Positions 27,701 through 40,225 of a stretch of 64,000 nucleotides of DNA are shown piece after piece. The stretch is from positions 778,001 through 842,000 of the forward strand of contig JADFUC010001527.1 in NCBI GenBank assembly GCA_019722365.1, read 5' to 3'. The notes beneath the pieces were generated by a model. It was not told the origin of the DNA. It was given only the letters and a program-made list of their open reading frames with translations, and searched no databases. Each line of letters starts with the position of its first letter. Within the stretch, counting starts at the first letter, position 1. The translations under genes were made by a program, and so were the position numbers. The stretch is from Lithospermum erythrorhizon. Lineage: Eukaryota; Streptophyta; Magnoliopsida; Boraginales; Boraginaceae.

Positions 27701-30700
27701 CAAGTACTTGAGTCATTTCTCAATGATAAGCGACATCCGTTAAGAACATACACACTCCATACAATCGTAAGTTTCTATCCACATGAATTTAGGCATCTTC
27801 TTAAATTTAAAAGCAACGACCATATTCACATGCCTGGCTTCTCCTTTCTCACACCCATTTCATTGCCAGGAGCTGCAGTCATGTCAATTGCCTTTGATTC
27901 TATGTTCTTTAAGGCCTCCTCAACGCCTCGCATTTATACTCTCCTCCTCCGTCACCCTGCTCTCGACATACGTCCCTAGTCTTTTTCAACCATACTAAAT
28001 TCTTAAAGCAACTAAATACACGATTTGTTTATCAAGAATACACCCAACCTTCCTACTAAACATCAATAAAGCTGAAAGTGACCCTTTAACACCGTTACGA
28101 GGATTGACTGTCCACATATGTCCCGAGTAGCTCCAAGATCTCGCTTTTGCTCCGCTTGTTTCTCATGGAATCGCTTTTGCCTCATTCTGCTTTTCCATTT
28201 GCCAACTGCATTAGCTATAATCTCATTTGTCTCAAAACTAAGTAACTAAATACCATTTCCTTTGTCTCTCAATGTTTTGAGCCTCGTCAGGTGTTCATAT
28301 CACGCCACAACATCGCTTTTGATCATCAATTGTCATCTCAAAGACTCTCTCCCGGGTTCCCCTTACGTCATTGGAAACCCGCAAACATTCTAGCTTTTGC
28401 TCAAGACTGCTTTTTATGATTTCTCCTCTTGGATGAACGATATACGCCGAACTCATGTTTGAATAGCACTCAACCCCTTCTCTTGAAATCGCCTCCACAC
28501 TCGTTAAGTTAGCTCTTTTTAACTCGTACAAAATAAACTTCACTTATAGCGTATTTAAGTTCCATCAACGACAAATTTACATTCCCTTCGGGCTTAAGAC
28601 TTAACTTGTCATTGTTTCCTAATTTGACAGGATGAGTAAAGCTGGCTCAGCGTCAAAGCGAATAGTTCCATATCTTCGCATTACATACGATCGAGCATCC
28701 AGAGTCAACATACCATATATGTTCATTCATTTTATCATCATTGATCTCAAAACGCACGCTGTTAAATCATCCTCTCCCTCCTTTCTCGCAACAAATAGAA
28801 GTTTACTTTTCTTTCAATTTTAGACATTCATATTGAAAAATGTCCTAAAGCTGTGACATTTGTAGTATTCAATCAGAGCTCCTATCAAATCGCTCTTCCT
28901 CTTGCATCACATTACCCCTTCCTCTGTAAATTACCTCTTCCTCCTCGATATTTTTACCGCAAATCTCGCTCTCAACCAAGTACTTGATCGATTCTCCCTT
29001 TTGTCCCTCAGCTTTTTCTACGCAAAGTCAGCCACAGGTTTTCAGAGCTCATCAACCGACATTTCATCTACATCACGTGATTCCTCAACTGACAACAATG
29101 TGTTGAATCGGATCTGCGGAGTGTCCTCAAAATCTTCAACAATCATCAGGTCTCGACTTCAAGACCATTCCTCCCTCGCTTTGTTTTGCTATCACGTACT
29201 CCGCTAAAGTAATCATTACTGGGCCCTCTATTCATTTCTAGCAACTCAAATTTCTCTCCTGAGAACATTCCTAGTGACTTTTTTTTACTTCTCTTTCTAA
29301 ACTTTTCTTAAGAGAATCCCATACAGATTTTGAATTACTTCTATCCAAAATCTGCTCAAAGACACTACGGTCAATAGCCTGGAAAAGATAGTGTTTCACC
29401 TGATAATCTTGTGTTCTTGCTTCCTCCAATAGTGTTCTTTGATTGTCATTCTGGGCATGCCCATCTGTGGGTTCTCCAATCCTCTTCGACTATCCCATAA
29501 ATTTTCGCTCTAAAATTTCTCCATCAATTCACTCCAACCTGTCATGTTTTAATTATCAAATTTTAGCAGCACTTCTCGACTGCTTTTTCTTCACTCATTC
29601 CTCTCAATTTCAAAAAGCAAGTGTATGGAATTTGTTTCTCTTGACCTCAAACTGCTCGATACCATTCGCGAACCGTAACACAAACTCGGGCTAGAACACA
29701 ATCTGGAAATGTAAGCTTAAGATTTGCGCTGTTCTTGTGCTCAAGTTTACAAACGAAAGGCTTACTTTATCAATGACTAGAACTAAAGTTATTTATAGCT
29801 AATCCATACGGCTAGAATTTACTGAATGAGATAACTAGCTAACAACTCCTGCTATTAGCTAACCACTACTTCATGATCTTATCTCAAATCATGCATTATT
29901 CAAATGGTAAAAACGTAATCCTAAAGAATAGAAATTGTTCCAACCGAAAAGACAAGTTCACTTCATGCATAATCCTTAATGATCTTCACGCCGCCTTGTA
30001 TGATGTTGTGTTATTTGTTCTTTTCAATATGGTTCCGGACCGGGTTACAATTTGCAGAGGATCGGCTTATGTGCTCCTGATCCGCAGATATCCTTTCCTT
30101 CTGCGTCCGGTAACGATTTGCTATGTGAGATTGAGTTAATTTTATCTAATTGAGTGAATTTTAGATGTAGTTTTAGTATTTCTATTAGTCTATTACCATG
30201 ATAATCTCATTTTGTGGGAAAAACAGTGATATAAAATGCTAGTTAAATACGGGACAGGAGACATTTGTAGGTTTGCATGAAGCCTGATGATATGTTATAT
30301 TTCGTGGGGGAAAACAGTGATGAATACACGCGTCATGATATTCACGGAATGTAACAGAGTGTCACACAATGTATAACAAACGATCCAATGTCGGTTCGCA
30401 TGAACTAGTATATTCTCGGCTTTTGTTGGAAAATTAGTTTAAGTACGGATGGGGAAACATTCATTTGACAAAATGTCGAGAAGATAGTGGTCAACCTAAT
30501 TGGGAGGTTATGGTCTAGTTTAAAATAATAAAAAATATACTGTATGTGGTAGTTTATAGAGTGTTAATTAGCCACAACAAGACATAGTTTTGGGAATTTA
30601 GAAAATGACAAAACTCCCAATTAAAGGGGGATGGGATTTAGAGAATTAGAAGAGTGAAAAAAAGAATGATAGTAAAGAGTATTAATTATTTAGAATAAGG

Positions 30701-33700
30701 CTAGATGATTTTTACTAATTATCCTTTGAAGTTTTGCTTGAGATTGTGCTTCAGGCCATTCATCGAAGGTTATCTATGTGTCACTAGTCACTACACTGAC
30801 ATGTTACAACCACTGAGGTTTAGTGCTGTCACTGCTGTGACAGGTCCAATGGGTGTGACAGGGGTCAAAGTTGGAATAGTGGCAGTTTTTGATGGGCATA
30901 ACGGCGTTGAAGCAAGTGAAGCAGCATCAAAGCTCCTCTTAGAATACTTTATGGTGCATACATATTTTCTACTTGATACAGCATTCTCACTTCTGTGGAG
31001 GGAAGGGATGGGCCGGTTAGCAAAGAAAGGACAACAGGATCTTGATCAGAAAATAACAGACAAGGAATTAGGTCATTATGCCCTTGATCTTGAAAGGTTA
31101 TCTCCTTCATACATTCCTTCTCTCTCTTTATAGTCTATATATATATATATATATATATATATTTTCTGAGCATATTAGAAAGAATGCTTTGCCTCGCTCT
31201 GTATGTTTGTGGTTTTTAGTTACTTTGTTCATGTACTTCTGAATATTACACCAAAACAATGGCATTAATGGAAATAGCACATGTCGGAATAGCAAAATGT
31301 TATTTGATGGTATCCCAACATGCGACTAAGTGCTCGTTTCTCTCTTTCCCTTGTATGTCTTAAATCGTTTTACACCTTCAGTAACAATCTCTTGCACCAA
31401 TATGCTCATGGGATACTCATTGTTCAGTTTCTTCCTCCTTGTGTCACACAAAAACATGCATTTGCGTCATTGCAAGATAGTTAGGTTCTTTTAGAGTGCC
31501 TCCCCTACAGTAACATTGAATATAGTTGGCGCTGCCTCTTTGGAAGGTAAAGAGGAAAATGAGGGAAAACAAAAGATTATGTATCCTATTTTTCTCTTTT
31601 CGTGCTTCCTAAGACTTCATTGGTCATGGAAATGGTATGCGGAGATCCAGGAATGAATTATTTGTTTCGTTTTGGAATTCAGGTTTAAAATAGCAATGTC
31701 ATCTGTCTATGATAGCTCTTTTCACTTGAAGATATTGAAAGAAGCATTGCTAAGTGCGATTCGGGATATCGACACGGCATTTTCTAGGGTAAGCTGTAAC
31801 TTATTGGTAGCTTCTATGTAGATTTCAAAACTTATGGCCTTTTGTTAGTTACTAACTCTTTAGGTTTACTAGGAAGCAATGAGAAACAATATCAATTCAG
31901 GTTCTACTGCAACAGTTATTTTAATGGCACACAATCAAATTTTGGTTGCTCATATTGGAGACTCTAAAGCTTTTTTGTGCTCAGAAGTATCCATATCTCC
32001 TGGTGACATTGGAGGTTAGAGCTTCAATCCTAAGCTATTTTAGGATATATCTGGCAAAGGATGATATGCGGAACTAGATCCTGTATTACAGATATATTAA
32101 GTCTGGGAGATATTGTTGTTGGATTTTAGCATCTAATGGTTATGCCTGAGATCTGATTATGTGAATATATGAATCACTGTTTGCAAATTGCAGGTACTTT
32201 GGCTAGAATATTTCGAGATGAAAGACTTAAAGGGTCATTTCCACCCTTGAGAGACTATCGCACCCTTAAAAAGGCTGTTTCAAGTAGGAGGACTTTTCTT
32301 ATACCGAAAGAATTGACAAGGGATCACCATCCCGACAGAGACGACGAAAGGGCTAGGGTGGAATCTGCCGGAGGTCATGTTTCTGAGTGGGGTGGTGTAG
32401 CTAGAGTGAATGGTCAGTTAGCTGTTTCTAGAGCAATTGGTGACGTGCATTTTAAGAGGTAAATATTATACTGACAAGTTAGTTGCATGTAACACATGAA
32501 GGTTAGACCATATCAAGCCATGAGACAATGGTCCCTTTGTTCATATCCTGAAAATTACTAGAGACACTTCTGATTCAATATTTTAATATGTTTCAGCTAT
32601 GGTGTTATATCTATGCCTGAACTGGCTGATTGGAAACCTCTGCTGGACAATGACAGCTATCTGGTGGTTGCTTCTGATGGCATTCTTGAAAAGCTAAGCA
32701 TGGGAGATGTATGTGAACTACTTTGGTTTTCGCATGATGAGGTCACCCTGGGATCACATAAAACACCGTCATCCCCCAACTCATTAGCTGATTGCATTGT
32801 CAGAACTGCAATTGAGAGAGGCACTACAGACAATATGGCGATTGCCGTCATTCCCATTTCATCATCAAATGTTTCCGAACCTCCAGTGGGTGAAGGATTC
32901 GATGCACTGCGTCAACCCAACTACACAGCCTTAGAAAATCAAGAAGGCATTAATGAAGAGTTGGGTAAGTTTCAGAAGTGGTTACATCTGTAGTAAACAT
33001 AATTGGGGTATATATCGATCAAGTTGCATCCTTCTGTGAACTTGGATGTTTAAACGATAAAGAATATCCTTGTGATGTTACCCTCGTCTTATCCCATGAT
33101 TTTAAAAGTTATTACTTCTTTTAATGTTATAGTTTTAACATTTAAAAATTGTTTCCCAATTATAAGTTGCATGAACCTTTTGCTTGTTCAGCTGATAAAA
33201 GTCCTTCAAAGACATTGCAAATGGAAGAGAACCATCCAGTCGTTAACTTTGATCGGTTCTTGGTAAGGATGCAGGATCCACTTCTTCCAGACCAACAATT
33301 TTTTAGTATCATTTTGGGCGAATTACCTAATTTTTCCCTCTTCTTTTTTCTGTCTCTCTGGGTTTGTTTTGTTTGTCAAACGTAGGGATGTTAATTACTT
33401 TACTCTAACTTGGGATGCACCAAAAACAATCCGAATTTAAGTTTACCTGATTAAGCCTCTTTTAAGGCCACTTATCTCATGATGCTGTCTGGCAAGCTTG
33501 GCATAATTTCTACTGCTTTGCTTGTTGGTGGTCTCCTTTAGCCAACTGATAACCTTTTTTTAGCTTTTTGGAATTTATCTCAAGTACAGTTTCCGGTCAG
33601 TGCTAGTTGGTAGAAGTAGATTTTATGTCTGGTTATCATCATTGCTTCAGGTGGAAGGGGACTCCAGCCGCTCAGGATATTTCTACCTATCTGAAAACCT

Positions 33701-36700
33701 CAATGAAGATGACCACACACTCAAGGTTCTTGATCATGAAGAATTGCGTTTCCATAACCTGAACATTGCTTTGCCAGGTGGTGTTGCTCAAAGTTATGGT
33801 GAGTATAATACTACTATTATTGATAGTTGGTCTATTTGGTTGGCCAAAAGTTGTAGCTATAAGAATAAATAATTTACAGCGGTGTCTATGTGCATGTAGC
33901 TTTAGCTTATGTGATATGTTTTTATTGTATTCCATTTTGTGGTTTGCTTGTTGATTCTTTCTTCAACCCACTTTTGGTGTAAGTATGATCTTACCCACTT
34001 CCTATTGCAGCTGTAGTTGCATTAACTTTATCTTGTTTATACTCATATGAAGTGAATATAACACCATTTTGTTCTAGGTGGACCAATGAATTTGTATGGA
34101 CATCAGAATATGTGTTTGAATTTGGGAGTGCAAAGCGGAGGGATTAAAGAACACTGTATTAATCCTGATATTTTTGCTAAATTTATTGCCTTGCTTGAAT
34201 CAATTCCTCTCCATATTTCTGGTTTGGATGATCAAACAGTATCGAGGTCCAGGTAATATCTTAGTTACTAGTAATGTCCATGATCTCATTGGTTCTGAAT
34301 TCCAATTGTTCTTTTGATTATTGTTTTGGAAATATTGACGAGCACTGTGAAACATACTGAAAATTATTAATGGAGTTGTAATAGTCCAATTACAAGTCCA
34401 TGGGATTTTGGTCAATTTTGTCTTCAAACATGAACCTGATTTTGTTTATACTTCTGTCAATCTTTCATTTAATCGTTATCCATATTTTCTGTAAAGATAT
34501 AAATTAAAGAAGAGGTATGATCGTGGAGCATATGGTGAGGTTTGGCTGGCCTTTCACTGGAATAATTCTCATGGAAGTGATAATTCACAATGGAATTTTA
34601 GAAGAAATTTGTCATTCTATAAGCAACCGGGAGTTGATGAAGGATATTCGGAGGCACCCTCCTCAGCTGATGAGAGCATGGAGAGCCCTTCTGAAGGAAG
34701 GATGTTCATTCTGAAACGTATAATGGTAATATTTCAACTGATATACACCCCCCTTATGATAACGGCTTCAGAATTACGTGGATGTGATAGTTCAACTGGC
34801 TTGTTTCCACTCTAATCTTTGTTCTCTAGTTTAATGGATATGCCATTTTATTTTATCTGGTCCTTACTAAGATACATTAATCTACTTTCGAAGTAATCAT
34901 GAGGTTATACTGGTTGGTCTCCAACTTGTGCATTCTCTATTTGCATTAACTTTCGCATCCTCAATGATCAGAACACAACTTCTTTTGCTGTGCTCTTATT
35001 TGTGTACACGAACAACTGCCACTGCGAGTTCCTTTAATTCAATGCTATTTTTCTTCCTTTTTCGATTCCCCATGTTAATATGGACACCTCAGTGTCTCTT
35101 TTCCATCAATTTCATGTTGATCATTCAGCTTTGGATCACAAGCAACTTTCATTTTGTACTTCAGGAAAATTGTGAGTAATTCGAAAGTGGCATTTTGAGA
35201 ACACTTTATAGCTTAGTATGACTTGCATATGAGGAAATGGGATCTTTACTGGCTTCACAGAGTTCACAACTTCACATGTTACATTATCCCTTCACCTTCA
35301 CATCACTTCTTTGTATATATGAGCTTTTCATTGCTGTAAATTTTAACTCGTTATGTTGGAATTGTCTGTGTTCTTTAATTTATTAAAATGTTCCACTGTT
35401 TTAAATCTGCCCTGGGGTATCTGGCGCTATGCTGTTTCTGGTAGAATTAACATCGGAAAATCATATATTTAAGATTTTGAAATGTTAGATATTCATCGTC
35501 AACCCCTTTGTGTTTGACACACAATGTCAATCTATCTCAAGTTAGTATTAAATATTAATATAGGATTACTGAAGACTTATATCATTAATGTAACTTGCTC
35601 TCACAGGTAGAAAAAGGTGCTGCCATCTACTTAAGTGGGCTAAGAGAGAAATACTTCGGTGAAATTTTCCTAAATGCTACTGCATCTCTGGGAGTTCTAC
35701 TATCTCCTGACATATTAGATTCCTTCTCTGAACAATCTTCATATCTGAATTGTGTTTCACATGTAAATAAGTCAGCAAACCATGAAAAGGGAGAAGCGAT
35801 AAGTACGAATTCAATCAAGGAGGAAAGAAAGCTTCTAAGAACTGATAATGAAGAAGGTCTGGACCACATAGCTAGATATGTGGAATCTTTCGAGTCAAGA
35901 TCTAAAGAAATATGGCTCGTATTTCATCATGAAGGAGTCTCTTTGTCAAAGCTTCTCTATACTGCTGCAGAAAGGGTAAACGATTCTGATGAAGAAAGAA
36001 ATGAAGACGTAAACCATATTCAAATGTTGTATCCCTCAAAATGGTGGCATTGGTTAAAGAGAACAGAAGCTGGACAAGAGGAAATGCGAAATCTGGTACA
36101 ACAGTTGGTATATCTCCAACTTTCTTTTGAACTATTAGAGGGTTTATGTGATTTATTGAAATAAAAAATTCTAGGTTTTACTTTTCCACCTTATATCTAT
36201 CATTTGCTTTATAAGTAATTCAAGTTCTGTATAAAGGCATTATTGTACCCACCATGTTGATACATTTATCTTGATGCTTCTGACACTCCTAATTAATTTG
36301 GAAACTTGGCACCAAAGATATGGCATCCAGGCCTTTCATCTTTAGAAAATATACAACCTCCATCCCATAAAAGTAGTCATGTTTTGACTTCTTAAGGTTG
36401 AACTTTTAAATTTTGAGCTAAAATATCATTTTATATGGCATATAATATTTGGCGAAAAAGATATCAATGGATAATATTTTCAATGCACTTTATTATTGAC
36501 ATGGTAATTTGATTCAAATCAAAGTCGTGTGTCAAAGGTCTCAAAATTTGTTAATTTTCACCATAAAAAATCAAGTGTGACCATCTTTCAGGGAGGATGG
36601 AGGGAGTGTGATTTTTTCTACTACATCTCAAAGGCTTAACATTTTCCTTAAAGAATGTAATCAATGAGATGTGGGGTAGGTAACTTTTGATGTTTAGGTT

Positions 36701-39700
36701 ACATACATTAAGGATCAGCTTCTTTGTTACAAGAGCCAACAGTAATATCTGCTTTAATCTAGCTAAAAATCCTTGGTGGTGGGTGTTCGCATGTTTCTCT
36801 CTATTTCCTATTTATGTAGATATTAGTACTTCTACCATGTGTTCATGCCTGTGGCTGTTCTTGTGCTCAGCTGATGGCGCTCAAGTCTTGTCATGGCCGT
36901 AATATCACCCACAGAGATATTAAACCTGGTGAGCAGATAATTTTCCTTTCACTTTGAAGTTTATGTTTTATTTTTGAAATTTTTAAATATTGACAATTCA
37001 TTAGTTTCAAGTAATCAAGTAATTACTAGCTGAAAGTATTCTTTGGATACTGATATTTTGTTCATATTTTTAAAAATTTGCAACTAGATAACCTATCTGG
37101 AATACATTATAAGCTGAAATTTGAAACTCATTTTAGTATTTCTCTCTTTGTGTTTGTTTTCAACTTTTTCCTCCAGATTTTCTACCATCTTTGAACGATG
37201 ATCTGAAATCACTCCTTTTAAACATAATAGAATTCCAGAGTTGGACCATGTTGACTTGAGGGTATAATGTAACAGACCACACACTCATTTCATTATTTTT
37301 ATTTATTCTCTAAATGGTGGCTCAAGAACAACTTGAGTTAGATCCGACTTTTACATCCTTAATATCTTGATCAGAATCTTCTTAATTCGACTTTTCCTCA
37401 CTCGTTCTGTAAAAACATATTAATAAAAAGATCCTTACTGATTTGGAAGTGCTCGTTAAATGCTTTTACATCTTACCTTGACAGAAAACATGGTAGTCTG
37501 CTTTGAAGATCAGGTTTCTGGACAATGCTTGAAAGGTCCTCCAAGTGAAGAGAAAGATTATAAAACCAAAATGTAATCCATACATATTATACCTGTCTCG
37601 TAGTAGCTTCTATAATGGTGCCCTTGAATCTGTTGCTAGCTCTTGTTTGTTGCTTTGAATGTCAACAAGGTTACAAGCATAAAACTTTCCGTTTGAGAGG
37701 TGTTTCATGTGCTCTTTTGTTTTTTGAATAGGCGCATTATTGACTTTGGTAGTGCTGTGGATGAATTTACATTGAAGCATTTGTATGGAACTGTCGGCCC
37801 TTCTAGGTACTGCATGCCTCGGTAAATATTAATTTGATTCCTCATTTGCAGGTCTATGCTATTGTTCCACCTTTACCCGGCGCTTGAGTTTTGTGACGCC
37901 TAATTATGTTATAAAAACAATATAATCATTTTTTCAGTTCTCCTTTATGCAGTTTTGAGTAGTGGTCTTCAACTGTAGGAAATTTTCTTTTTGTGTCTTT
38001 AATATTAAAATTCGGACAGAACATTACTGTTTGTTAGATGTCATACGAATCTACTGTAGATTACTATCTAAAATAAAAATAAAAATAATTTAGGACTTAA
38101 AAATACAAAACCATCATATCTCTAGGGAAGAATATGATTTCATTATTGCTTCCTCTGGACTTGTTTCGGATTCCTGGTTCCTCTATCTATTTTCTTGTTT
38201 ATTTCAGTTTTTGTAGATTGTTGAGCTGTCAAATGCATAGTAACATTAATTGTTTCTAGTTATGGTCTATTATTCTAAAAGTATTCCTCATTATGCCTTC
38301 CTTTCATATATCAGGGCCGAGCAAACTTATGAATATTCTCCTCCGGAGGCTTTCCTGAATGCTAGCTGGTATCAGGGGTCAATCTCCACAACTATGAAGT
38401 ATGGAATTTCATCTTTAAACCAGTTAAATTCTAAAATTACTTTACCGCTGTTGATAGTTTAACGGTAACCATTGAGCATTGGATGCCTCTTCCCTTGACT
38501 TTCTGACCATGAACTCTTCCCCTCTATAATCCCTCTCTTTAGGTCTAGAAGGTTACTTTTGGACGCCTCAAAGTCATTCTTTATCGATGTAATAAGAATT
38601 ATTCACTTGCATTTAAGGCTAGTGTTCTCCACTTCTGTTTTCTAGGTATGATATGTGGAGCGTTGGGGTTGTGTTCTTGGAATTAATTCTAGGTACACCA
38701 AACGTATTCCAGATCAATTCTAAAACACGTGCACTTCTAGATCCACATCTTGATGGCTGGAATGAAAGCTTGAGGGAGCTTGCGTATAGGTAAGGCTAGT
38801 ATGAACAAGGTTCTATATTACATAATACTATGAGTTAATCACATAGGTTTCTTATTTAGTAAGAATTGAGGCACTTTACTGAGCTTTTCCCCCTTCTCCT
38901 TTGTGTTGAAAAGCCCGCAAAAGAAATGACGCACCTTGCTTTGTTATAATTACTCCGTATTAGATTATTGTTACTATTTGACTTTTGTAGATTTTGTTAA
39001 AAAAACAAATAGGTTTCCGACAAATTTGTGATATTTTATTAAAATTTGACTAGAGGTAAATTATAATTATTAATAAGAGAGGCGAATGAGCAGTAATGAG
39101 ATTATTTAGAAAATATTTAACGGGATACATCTTAAAAATGAATAAGTTTTCCATTAAAATGATCCGTATGGAATATTATATGAGTAATATGACATTCTTT
39201 ATGTGACAGACTCCGATCGTTAATGGAAATGTGCATTTTGATTCCTGGGGTTAAATCAAAACCTCATCAATGGAGACAATCGGGTGACCAGGTAGTAATC
39301 TCGTGAAAGTTAAGCTTATTAGCTTCTCCTTCCTGTTGGGTTGGTGTTCTGTACAGTTTTCTAGCTGATCTGATTGAGACTTGCATTTCTAAAACCAGGG
39401 TCCAGTTTCGCCAGCTTCATGGAGATGTTCGGAAGAGTTCTTTGCTCAACAAATAAAGAGTATAGATCCTCTCAATATTGGGTTAGTGTTGATACACCAA
39501 ACTTGTGAATTTTTCTGCCTCTGGGTGGTAGAATAGCCAGGTCTGTGTGTGTTTAATTCTTTATGTATCTAGTAATTCGTGTTTGCATTGGTAACTTCTT
39601 CGGTTGGAGCTGATTGAAGTTGGTTTGACCTTTCCATCTTGAAGAATAAATAATAAAAATAAAATGAATGGTCGGTCGACTTCCCACTTCCCGAAGACAT

Positions 39701-40225
39701 GTGGGTTTCTCTCATCGTGTCACAATCCAATCTGGAATGATCCCTTACTATTTTCATTATCTTGTCGTTGGTATTTATTATTGCCATCAGCAGGTGTTAA
39801 ATAATACTCCATCATTGTTCTTTTGCGTCTTATGTTGACTGGATGGCCTGGCCCGGTGTGGATGATTAGTCTAGATTGGAATGTTGTTTTTCGTGGGAAG
39901 TCAACCTTCTGCAGTATTTTTGCTTATGAAATATGGAAATGTTTTTTTATACAATCAATTTTTCTCAAAAGTTGTGAATGATCATGCAGGTTTCCTAACG
40001 TGTGGGCTTTACGACTAGTCCGGGAATTACTACGTTGGCATCCAGTAAGTGATGGAGTTGTATACTATTACATCTACTGTTTTGTGCCATTTGATCAATG
40101 TGTGATTAGCTCTTTTCTTTTGTGAACGATATTATTTTCTTAGTTTTACTTGTACCAAACTGCAGGAGGATAGATTGAGTGTTGATGATGCCTTAAAACA
40201 CCCTTATTTTTCATCGCCTTCGTAG
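24746..40225 (+). CDS. Bifunctional PP2C phosphatase - protein kinase fusion
   Basis: One polypeptide of about 1,098 aa: signal peptide, PP2C phosphatase, linker, protein kinase. Exons: 24746-25044, 30844-31096, 31683-31788, 31873-32014, 32194-32458, 32597-32974, 33192-33262, 33651-33798, 34078-34252, 34497-34725, 35607-36107, 36871-36928, 37485-37572, 37732-37806, 38315-38398, 38646-38789, 39210-39291, 39399-39481, 39990-40044, 40166-40225; phases agree from exon 2 to the end. PP2C motifs: [61 protein letters not shown]. Kinase motifs: [13 protein letters not shown] loop, FILKRI lysine, [35 protein letters not shown]. It resembles Arabidopsis P2C51 (At3g63340) from memory. Exon 1 encodes a hydrophobic leader ([13 protein letters not shown]) but has an in-frame TGA at 24977-24979 and a frame change before its end, and intron 1 carries a copia element. 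If those breaks are real this allele starts badly; if errors, the gene is intact. Confidence 0.93.
24747..24775 (+). repeat. Trinucleotide (atc)n run at the PP2C-kinase start
   Basis: A run of about eight atc/cat units follows the ATG and encodes most of the poly-Ser stretch MTSSSSSSS just before the hydrophobic leader. Such runs vary in length between alleles and could slightly change the leader. Confidence 0.8.
25129..25145 (+). other. Plus-strand tRNA-Met-type primer-binding-site sequence
   Basis: The sequence tggtatcagagctaagg matches the plant LTR-element primer-binding site complementary to initiator tRNA-Met. It lies outside and upstream of the copia left LTR and points the opposite way from that element. 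It may be the remnant of an older plus-strand LTR or TRIM element in intron 1, but I could not find a matching LTR in front of it. Confidence 0.4.
25177..25551 (-). repeat. 3' LTR of the copia element
   Basis: Left copy, beginning TGCTGTGAAATCAG and ending tgttcttca on the plus strand; aligns along its length with 29666-30026. The coding stop of the RNase H end lies 50 bases away at 25600. Confidence 0.8.
29666..30026 (-). repeat. 5' LTR of the copia element
   Basis: Right copy, next to the primer-binding site at 29652-29665 and ending ttgttcttttca before the target duplication. About 20 short gaps separate it from the left LTR. Confidence 0.8.
30054..30113 (+). pseudogene. Degenerate second copy of the PP2C exon-1 end
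   Basis: Right of the copia element the sequence reads aggatcgg, tgtgctcctgat, tatcctttcc and then ggtaac. This parallels the end of exon 1 (24998-25048: aggatcgg, tgtgctcttgat, atccctttccc, ggtaat). In a shifted frame it gives [11 protein letters not shown] against [11 protein letters not shown]. It is too long to be a target-site duplication. It may be a decayed duplicate exon or an assembly overlap carrying read errors. Confidence 0.55.
31136..31162. repeat. (TA)n microsatellite in PP2C-kinase intron 2
   Basis: An uninterrupted TA run of 27 bases lies 40 bases after the donor of exon 30844-31096. Confidence 0.95.
36352..36609. mobile_element. Stowaway-like MITE in a PP2C-kinase intron
   Basis: About 258 bp with imperfect terminal inverted repeats. 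The left end ctccatcccataaaagtagt pairs with the right end, whose reverse complement starts actccctccatcc and continues ctgaaagatggtc. The ctccatccc(a)taaaa terminus is typical of plant Stowaway MITEs. It sits in the intron between exons 35607-36107 and 36871-36928 and carries the ttattattgacatggtaat core shared with the array at 16676-16945. Confidence 0.65.

Larger units (their letters stand above)
25177..30026 (-). mobile_element. Ty1/copia LTR retrotransposon in PP2C-kinase intron 1
   Basis: Minus-strand element of about 4.85 kb flanked by the direct repeat atatg (25172-25176 and 30027-30031), a target-site duplication. LTRs are about 25177-25551 and 29666-30026, sharing gtgctcaagtttacaaa, catgatcttatctcaa and tatttgttctt. 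A primer-binding site (reverse complement ctgctcgataccat, 29652-29665) abuts the right LTR, which is the 5' LTR. Internal fragments in copia order include reverse transcriptase VHKTLYGLK (near 26661-26690) and the catalytic YVDD (26522-26533), RNase [21 protein letters not shown] (near 26000-26060) and the C-terminal [20 protein letters not shown] (25600-25760). Frames break every few tens of codons, so the element as given is not coding-competent. The LTRs differ mostly by gaps, so their divergence cannot be used as a clock. Confidence 0.9.

Noticed and set aside
27238..29694. Several 60-130 codon open frames on both strands within the copia element
   Set aside because: Fragments or shadows of retrotransposon coding sequence; only the RT and RNase H pieces are identifiable.
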